Origin: an uncultured Clostridia bacterium
GTDB taxonomy: Bacteria > Bacillota > Clostridia > Oscillospirales > Acutalibacteraceae
Reading direction: 5' to 3'
Assembly (NCBI GenBank): GCA_937877675.1
Contig: CALEIS010000097.1
Location: 1-28,059, forward strand
DNA: 28,059 bases
Shown: one piece after another, positions 23,449 to 28,059 of the stretch
How the letters are laid out: every line of letters starts with the position of its first letter
Position numbering within the stretch: the first letter of the stretch is position 1
Notes under the pieces: model-generated
Told to the model about the DNA's origin: nothing
Database searches by the model: none
The model's input: the letters and a program-made list of their open reading frames with translations, nothing else
Program-made: the position numbers and the translations under genes

Positions 23449-24867
23449 ATGGAAAAAACAAAAATCAGACCTTTTGGATGGCAAGATAAATTAGGCTATG
23501 CAATGGGTGATATGGGTTGTGGATTCTCATTCCAGCTTGTGTCAACCTTTATGCAGCTTTTCTACTTGCAGTACATAGGCATCAAAGCGGCGGACTATGC
23601 TATTATTATCATTATCTCAAAAGTTTTTGATGCAATTAATGACGTTGTAATCGGTAACTTGGTTGACACAAAGAGAATTGGTAAAAAGAGTAAGTATATG
23701 CCTTGGATTATCGCAGGTGGCTTAATTCTTGTTATCTTTAACGTAATGTTGTTTGCGCCAATTACATCACTTCCTTATGCAGCAAAATATGCTTGGTGTC
23801 TTGTAGCATATTGCTTGTGGTCAATTGCTTACACAATGGTTAATGTGCCTTATGGTTCACTTCATAGTGTTATTACAAGCGATACTCAGGAAAAAGTTTC
23901 TCTTTCAACATTCCGTAGCATAGGTGGTGCATTACCTGCAATCGTTATCATGATTGTGCTTCCTGGTATTGTTTATGATAAGGTTAAAAATCCTGTAACA
24001 GGTTTGGATGAAGAAATTCTTAAGGGTGGAACTCTTCTTCCGGTTGCACTTGTTTTGTCAATTGTTGCTTTTGCAACTCTTTGGGGAACAACAAAGCTTG
24101 TTAAGGAAAGAGTACATCGTGAAGATAGCACAGAAAATAAGAATGGCGTGACTGCCTTCTTCTCTGCATTCAAATCCTTCTTCACAAACAGAGCTATGGT
24201 TGGTGCTACTATTGCTTCAGTTGCTTCAGTTGCACTTTTCAATTCAACAATGGCTCTCAACAATATGGTTTTCCAGTATTTCTTCCAGGATACAGAAAAA
24301 GTAGGTATTGCAATGATTGGCTCTTATGCTCCAATGATTGTGTTTATGGCACTTTTAGGAAAACTTACTGCAAAATTTGGCAAGAAGAAAGTTATTGTAA
24401 GCTGTATGCTTGTTGGTACTCTTTCAGGTGTAGTATCTCTCTTTGTACCAATGACAGCTAATATGACAGGTATGCTTCTCTACATTGTGTGTCTTATGGG
24501 ACTTAATGTCGGTAATGCAGTGTTCCAGATTTCAGTATGGGCTATCGTTGCTGACTGTATTGAAGTTAGTTATAGAAAATCAGGTAAGAGTGAAGAAGGT
24601 TCACTTTATGCACTCTATTCATTCTTCCGTAAACTTGCTCAGGGTATCGGTCAGGCAGTAGTTTCATGGGGCCTTATTGCAATCGGCTTCGTTGAAGGTG
24701 AAAATGCTGTTCAGGCAGCCGACTTTGGTAATAAGGTAAAAAATCTTTATTTCATAGTTCTTGCAGCAGGTTCACTTATCGCTTTCCTTTCAATGGCATT
24801 TATTTATAACATTGGCAAAAAGGAAGAGGAAGAACTTGCAAAGGTAACCACAGAGGCTAATAAATAA
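23449..24867 (+). CDS. GPH-family sugar:cation symporter (second copy)
   Basis: 472 aa from ATG 23449; a GTG at 23440 in frame would add three residues, but AAAGAG overlaps it and spaces well to the ATG. About 12 TM helices. Family marks: KVFDAINDVVIGNLVD, YTMVNVPYGSLHSVITSD, LSTFRSIGGALPAIV, and a C-terminal region with SLYALYSFFRKLAQGIGQA. It is clearly paralogous to the preceding transporter but well diverged, so it is not a recent duplication. It has a separate promoter and terminator, so the two carriers may respond to different sugars. Likely substrate: an oligosaccharide or glycoside, with Na+ or H+. Confidence 0.92.
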   Translation: MEKTKIRPFGWQDKLGYAMGDMGCGFSFQLVSTFMQLFYLQYIGIKAADYAIIIIISKVFDAINDVVIGNLVDTKRIGKKSKYMPWIIAGGLILVIFNVMLFAPITSLPYAAKYAWCLVAYCLWSIAYTMVNVPYGSLHSVITSDTQEKVSLSTFRSIGGALPAIVIMIVLPGIVYDKVKNPVTGLDEEILKGGTLLPVALVLSIVAFATLWGTTKLVKERVHREDSTENKNGVTAFFSAFKSFFTNRAMVGATIASVASVALFNSTMALNNMVFQYFFQDTEKVGIAMIGSYAPMIVFMALLGKLTAKFGKKKVIVSCMLVGTLSGVVSLFVPMTANMTGMLLYIVCLMGLNVGNAVFQISVWAIVADCIEVSYRKSGKSEEGSLYALYSFFRKLAQGIGQAVVSWGLIAIGFVEGENAVQAADFGNKVKNLYFIVLAAGSLIAFLSMAFIYNIGKKEEEELAKVTTEANK

Positions 24868-24887
24868 TAATCAAGTGAAAATTTTCG

Positions 24888-24920
24888 AAAACAGTCCCGT
24901 AAAACGGACTGTTTTTTCTT
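24888..24920 (+). terminator. Terminator of the second GPH gene
   Basis: 10-bp stem AAAACAGTCC / GGACTGTTTT with an 8-base loop and a long T-rich tail. Confidence 0.9.
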
Positions 24921-24927
24921 TTTTCTA

Positions 24928-24956
24928 TTGAATATCTATATATGCTGTGATATTAT
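24928..24956 (+). promoter_or_regulatory. Sigma-A promoter of the 79-aa gene
   Basis: TTGAAT (24928-24933), 17-bp spacer, TATTAT (24951-24956). The expected transcript start lies a few bases before the LexA-type box. Confidence 0.6.
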
Positions 24957-24968
24957 ACTTTCCGTACA

Positions 24969-24980
24969 GAACAAATGTTC
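24969..24980 (+). promoter_or_regulatory. LexA/SOS box
   Basis: GAACAAATGTTC is an exact GAAC-N4-GTTC match to the Gram-positive LexA (Cheo) box, and the dyad extends outward (AC...GT). It sits just downstream of the -10 box, a classical repressor position. Confidence 0.7.
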
Positions 24981-25000
24981 GGTATAGGAAGGAGGCAGAA

Positions 25001-25240
25001 ATGACTTTATATCAGTTAGGCGAGGAATATTTAAAACAAGCAGACGATTTAAGGAGGTTGATTAGTAACTATTCTGCCCAGAGAGGGGTAACTGATGGCA
25101 TAGCTCTCTATGAACTTAATAGTAAGATTACGATTCTTCGTGAAATGGAGCGTGACACACGGATTCTTGGAATAAATCTTGTGGAATATTATTCTGGTAA
25201 ATCATGTAAAAAGGTATATCATCCACATAGATTTAATTGA
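25001..25240 (+). CDS. Small hypothetical protein, likely SOS-controlled
   Basis: 79 aa from ATG 25001, fixed by AAGGAGG five bases upstream; an in-frame ATG at 24947 lies inside the promoter. The sequence is soluble and mostly helical: LGEEYLKQADDLRRLISNY, then YELNSKITILREMERDTRI in a likely two-helix hairpin or coiled coil, then a short tail with SGKSCKKVYHPHRFN. No TM helix, LysM or HTH is seen, so it is not a YneA-type or LexA-type protein. A LexA box lies in its promoter, which suggests DNA-damage induction. I do not recognise a family. Its stop codon overlaps the -35 box of the next gene. Confidence 0.8.
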   Translation: MTLYQLGEEYLKQADDLRRLISNYSAQRGVTDGIALYELNSKITILREMERDTRILGINLVEYYSGKSCKKVYHPHRFN

Positions 25241-25264
25241 CAAATTCACATTTACTGTTATAAT
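25237..25264 (+). promoter_or_regulatory. Near-perfect sigma-A promoter of the cohesin-like gene
   Basis: TTGACA (25237-25242), 16-bp spacer, TATAAT (25259-25264), with extended -10 TGT. The -35 box overlaps the stop of the upstream gene. Confidence 0.8.
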
Positions 25265-25298
25265 TAAGGTGTATGATTTCTTTTTGAGGTGATAGACA

Positions 25299-26288
25299 GT
25301 GAAAAAGCTTTTCAGCTGTATTCTTGCTATATTAATTTTAGCTTTCAGCGTTGTACCTGCCTTTGCAGAGGAGGAAGAACCAACAACAGAAACAAAGACA
25401 GCATCCTTGTCCATTTCTGCAACCTCCACTACTGTTAGTAAGGATGATACAGTTACAATTACTGTAAAAGTATCTGAAGGTTTGAACGCAATTAATTTGG
25501 GTGTTACATACAATTCAGAATACTTTGCATATGTTTCAGATACTTCCGGGGGAACATTCTCAATGTATGAACCTAGTTCCGGAACATCAGGAAAATTTTC
25601 TTGTACCGCTTATGAAAATGAGTCAGGAGCAGGTGGTACTGTTGCTTCAATAACTCTTAAAGTTAACGAAGTTCCAAGTGGTAATGGTGCTACAATTTCT
25701 GCATCAGCAACAGGCAACGGTGGAAAAGTGTCGGTTTCCGGTAGTAGCGTCACAATAAAATGTGCTCATAAGACTACAGAAAAAAATGTTGTGAAACCAA
25801 CATGTACAACAGAAGGCAAGTCTGGTGACCAATGCAAGGATTGTGGTGAATTCCTTAATGCAACAATACTTCCAGCATCACATACTTTTGGTCAGTGGAC
25901 ATCTAATTCAAATAGTGCCATAGAAGAAAGAAGTTGTGCGGTTTGTGGCTTTGTTGAGACAAGAGCTCAGGGTGGAAACACAGAAATTCCTGACGAGCCT
26001 GTAACAGACCCTGAAACAGAATTTCCATCATACCCATTCTATGAGGATGAGGATGATGAGCCAGTAACTCAGCCTCAAAAGAAGCCAAATAACAACGGAA
26101 ACTACAGACCAGAACAAAAGGATGAAGAAGACCAAACAGAGAAGAAGGGTCTTGCAGCACTTTTTGCATCTTCATCAGAAGTAAGTGATAGTGATAAAGC
26201 AGCAATTCTTGTTGTTGTGTTAGCAGTTGTTATTGTAGTTGTTCTTGCAATTTACATATTACTCTTGAATCAACGAAAAAGAAAATAA
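25299..26288 (+). CDS. Membrane-anchored cohesin-like surface protein
   Basis: 329 aa beginning at GTG, supported by GAGGTG 7 bp upstream. Signal peptide with likely cleavage after AFA-23. A cohesin-like beta domain spans ~35-155 (TVTITVKVSEGLNAINLGVTYN, then VASITLKVNEVPSG). Next is a Cys/His module (~155-220) with CAH, CTTEGKSGDQCKDC, SHTFGQW and CAVCG, a pattern seen repeatedly in gut Firmicute surface proteins. An acidic, proline-rich stalk (~225-285) leads to a C-terminal TM helix (~301-323) and the basic tail NQRKRK. Cohesins bind dockerins of secreted enzymes; here a single cohesin is tethered to the cell. No sortase motif is present. Dockerin binding is inferred. Confidence 0.82.
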   Translation: MKKLFSCILAILILAFSVVPAFAEEEEPTTETKTASLSISATSTTVSKDDTVTITVKVSEGLNAINLGVTYNSEYFAYVSDTSGGTFSMYEPSSGTSGKFSCTAYENESGAGGTVASITLKVNEVPSGNGATISASATGNGGKVSVSGSSVTIKCAHKTTEKNVVKPTCTTEGKSGDQCKDCGEFLNATILPASHTFGQWTSNSNSAIEERSCAVCGFVETRAQGGNTEIPDEPVTDPETEFPSYPFYEDEDDEPVTQPQKKPNNNGNYRPEQKDEEDQTEKKGLAALFASSSEVSDSDKAAILVVVLAVVIVVVLAIYILLLNQRKRK

Positions 26289-26295
26289 ATAACAG

Positions 26296-26327
26296 ATAAG
26301 CACCTAGCTATGTAGGTGCTTATTTTT
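26296..26327 (+). terminator. Terminator of the cohesin-like gene
   Basis: 11-bp perfect stem ATAAGCACCTA / TAGGTGCTTAT with a 6-base loop and a T-run. Confidence 0.9.
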
Positions 26328-26328
26328 G

Positions 26329-26357
26329 TTGAAATATTGTTTCATATGTGCTAAAAT
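26329..26357 (+). promoter_or_regulatory. Sigma-A promoter of the GH3 gene
   Basis: TTGAAA (26329-26334), 17-bp spacer, TAAAAT (26352-26357) with extended -10 TGC, starting in the tail of the preceding terminator. No clear cre-type operator is visible. Confidence 0.65.
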
Positions 26358-26387
26358 TAGAGCATTAAAGAAAAGGGGATTTTATCC

Positions 26388-28059
26388 ATGTCAAAATTTA
26401 CAGAAAAAATTGTTGTTGGTGTAATGAAATTAGGTATGAAAATTGCCGGTGCAGATGTTTCTCAGGAAGAAGCACTTGAAGCACTTGGTGAAGTAACTAT
26501 CACAGACGGAATGCCTGAAGTATTACGTGAAGCAGCAGGTGAAACTGCAATTCTTTTGGAAAATAACGGTGTTCTTCCTTTTAAGAAAGGTACAAGAGTT
26601 TCCGTTTTCGGCAGAGTGCAGAATGACTGGTTCTACACAGGCTATGGCTCTGGTGGTGATGTTAAAAAACCTTATGGTGTTAATCTTATTGAGGGACTTA
26701 AAAATTGCGAAGATTTAGTGCTTAACACAGAACTTTCCGATACATACGAAAAATGGTGTAAGGAAAATCCAATTGACCACGGTGTTTGGGGTCATTGGCC
26801 AAGATTCTATCCTGAAATGCCACTTACAGTTGACCTTGTTAAAAAAGCAAAAGAGAATAGTGACAATGCAGTTTTCGTAATTGGTCGTTCATCAGGTGAG
26901 GACAGAGAAAACACACTTGAAAAAGGTAGCTTTTATGTAACTGACGAAGAAAGAACAGCACTTCACAGAATTTGTGAGCAGTTTGATAATGTTACACTCC
27001 TTCTCAATATCGGCTCCGTTATGGATATGAGTTGGCTTCGTGAATTTGGCTCTAAAATCGGTGCTGTTATGATTGTTTGGCAGGGCGGTATGGAAAGTGG
27101 TAACGCTGTTGCAGACCTTCTTTGTGGAAAGGTTACACCAAGTGGTAAATTAACCGACACAATTGCAAGAAGATACGAAGATTATTCATCATCCGCAAAC
27201 TTTGGTAACCGTGATGCAAACGTTTATGAAGAAGATATTTATGTTGGTTATCGTTGGTTTGAAACATTCAACAAGGACGCTGTAATTTATCCATTCGGCT
27301 ATGGCTTGTCATATACAAAATTCCAGACCAAATTTACCAGTGCAAAACAGACAGAAGATGGTGTTTTAGTAAGATGCACTGTTAAAAATGTGGGCGAATA
27401 TGCAGGTAAAGAGGTTGTAGAGGTTTATGTTTCAAAACCTTGTGGCAAACTTGGTAATCCTGCAAGAGAATTAGTCGCATTCGGTAAGACAAAGACACTT
27501 TCATCAGGCGAAAGTCAGAAACTTGAAATTTTTGTTCCAATTGAGAGATTTTATTCTTATGACGACAATGGTGCAAGTGGATATGCACATTCTTATGTAA
27601 TGGAAAAGGGCGAATATGCACTCTATGTTGGTAGTGATGTTCGTAGTGCAGAAAAGAAATGGAGTTACTATCAGGAAGAAACTGTTGAAACTCTCAAATT
27701 AAAACAGTGTTCAGCACCACAAGTTCAGTTTGACCGTTATGTGAATAGTGAAGAAGGACTTAAAAAAGAGCCTGTTACATGTCGTAAATATGACCTTAAA
27801 AAGGTTATTCTTGAAAACATCGGTGAAGGTGTTGAAATTACTGGGGATAAAGGTTATAAACTCAGTGATGTTGAGTCAGGCAAAGTTTCAATGGAAGACT
27901 TTGTTGCACAGTTAAGCCTTGATGAGTTGGAAGCAATTTCTCGAGGAGATTATAAGATGGATTCTCCTTTGGGTGCAAAGGGTAATGCAGGTGCTATGGG
28001 TGGAATTCTCCAGAGCCTTCGTGATAAGGGTATCCCACCAATGATTACAACTGACGGAC
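26388..28059 (+). CDS. GH3 beta-glucosidase, permuted domain order, 3' end outside window
   Basis: 557 codons are visible, with no signal peptide, so it is cytoplasmic. AAAAGGGGAT precedes the ATG. The order is inverted relative to most GH3 enzymes: the (alpha/beta)6 sandwich comes first (~45-305, VFGRVQNDWFYTGYGSGG, GRSSGEDREN, YPFGYGLSYTKF at ~304-315), then a fibronectin-III-like domain (~325-430, VRCTVKNVGEYAGKEVVEVYV). The (alpha/beta)8 barrel only begins at the window end (SLDELEAISRGD, GIPPMITTDG). This order is known for beta-glucosidases of Ruminococcus albus and Butyrivibrio. The nucleophile Asp (SDW) lies beyond the edge. It likely hydrolyses cello- or other beta-glucosides imported by the neighbouring GPH carriers. 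Confidence 0.92.
   Translation, partial: MSKFTEKIVVGVMKLGMKIAGADVSQEEALEALGEVTITDGMPEVLREAAGETAILLENNGVLPFKKGTRVSVFGRVQNDWFYTGYGSGGDVKKPYGVNLIEGLKNCEDLVLNTELSDTYEKWCKENPIDHGVWGHWPRFYPEMPLTVDLVKKAKENSDNAVFVIGRSSGEDRENTLEKGSFYVTDEERTALHRICEQFDNVTLLLNIGSVMDMSWLREFGSKIGAVMIVWQGGMESGNAVADLLCGKVTPSGKLTDTIARRYEDYSSSANFGNRDANVYEEDIYVGYRWFETFNKDAVIYPFGYGLSYTKFQTKFTSAKQTEDGVLVRCTVKNVGEYAGKEVVEVYVSKPCGKLGNPARELVAFGKTKTLSSGESQKLEIFVPIERFYSYDDNGASGYAHSYVMEKGEYALYVGSDVRSAEKKWSYYQEETVETLKLKQCSAPQVQFDRYVNSEEGLKKEPVTCRKYDLKKVILENIGEGVEITGDKGYKLSDVESGKVSMEDFVAQLSLDELEAISRGDYKMDSPLGAKGNAGAMGGILQSLRDKGIPPMITTDG

Overview
The window looks like chromosomal DNA of a low-GC, spore-forming Clostridia member. A Ruminococcus/Oscillospirales-like gut or rumen bacterium fits best. 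Reasons: A/T-rich codon use, strong AAGGAGG ribosome sites, sigma-A type promoters, U-tailed hairpin terminators, spoIIE, a cohesin-like surface protein, and a GH3 beta-glucosidase with permuted domain order. The species call is inference. I saw no tRNA, rRNA, insertion sequence, prophage or CRISPR array.

Layout. 1-199 (-): start of a nitroreductase-like gene. 299-5138 (-): a tight five-gene operon; in transcription order it encodes an SCP2-like protein, a PLP class III aminotransferase, the N-terminal and C-terminal halves of a transketolase, and a second SCP2-like protein. 5382-10262 (+): secA, then a zinc-ribbon/one-TM/repeat protein (TTG start), then a multi-TM protein overlapping it by ATGA. 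10394-11020 (+): a lipoprotein. 11021-11409: a 389-bp gene-free stretch with a terminator, a short TTTGC-type repeat, a two-copy 47-bp repeat and the next terminator. 11410-16100 (-): minD-like, mgsA, hisS, aspS and a small exported/membrane protein. 16303-18612 (+): spoIIE, behind a Spo0A-type promoter arrangement. 18636-21638 (-): an SPFH protein, a four-TM protein and a zinc-ribbon/DUF6273 protein. 21820-24867 (+): two GPH-family sugar:cation symporters, each with its own promoter. 25001-25240 (+): a 79-aa protein behind a LexA/SOS box. 25299-26288 (+): a membrane-anchored cohesin-like protein. 26388-end (+): a GH3 beta-glucosidase cut by the window edge.

How the genes fit together. secA (export), aspS/hisS (translation), minD-like (cell-pole or division ATPase), mgsA (triose-phosphate overflow) and spoIIE (sporulation) are housekeeping or developmental. 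The GPH transporters, the cohesin-like protein and GH3 suggest uptake and hydrolysis of plant-derived oligosaccharides. The best candidates for undescribed biology are: the operon combining PLP aminotransferase, split transketolase and two tandem-SCP2 proteins, which looks like a ThDP/PLP pathway with a hydrophobic ligand; the SPFH/four-TM/zinc-ribbon membrane module, similar to the Bacillus ydjGHI set but without pspA; and the SOS-controlled 79-aa protein.
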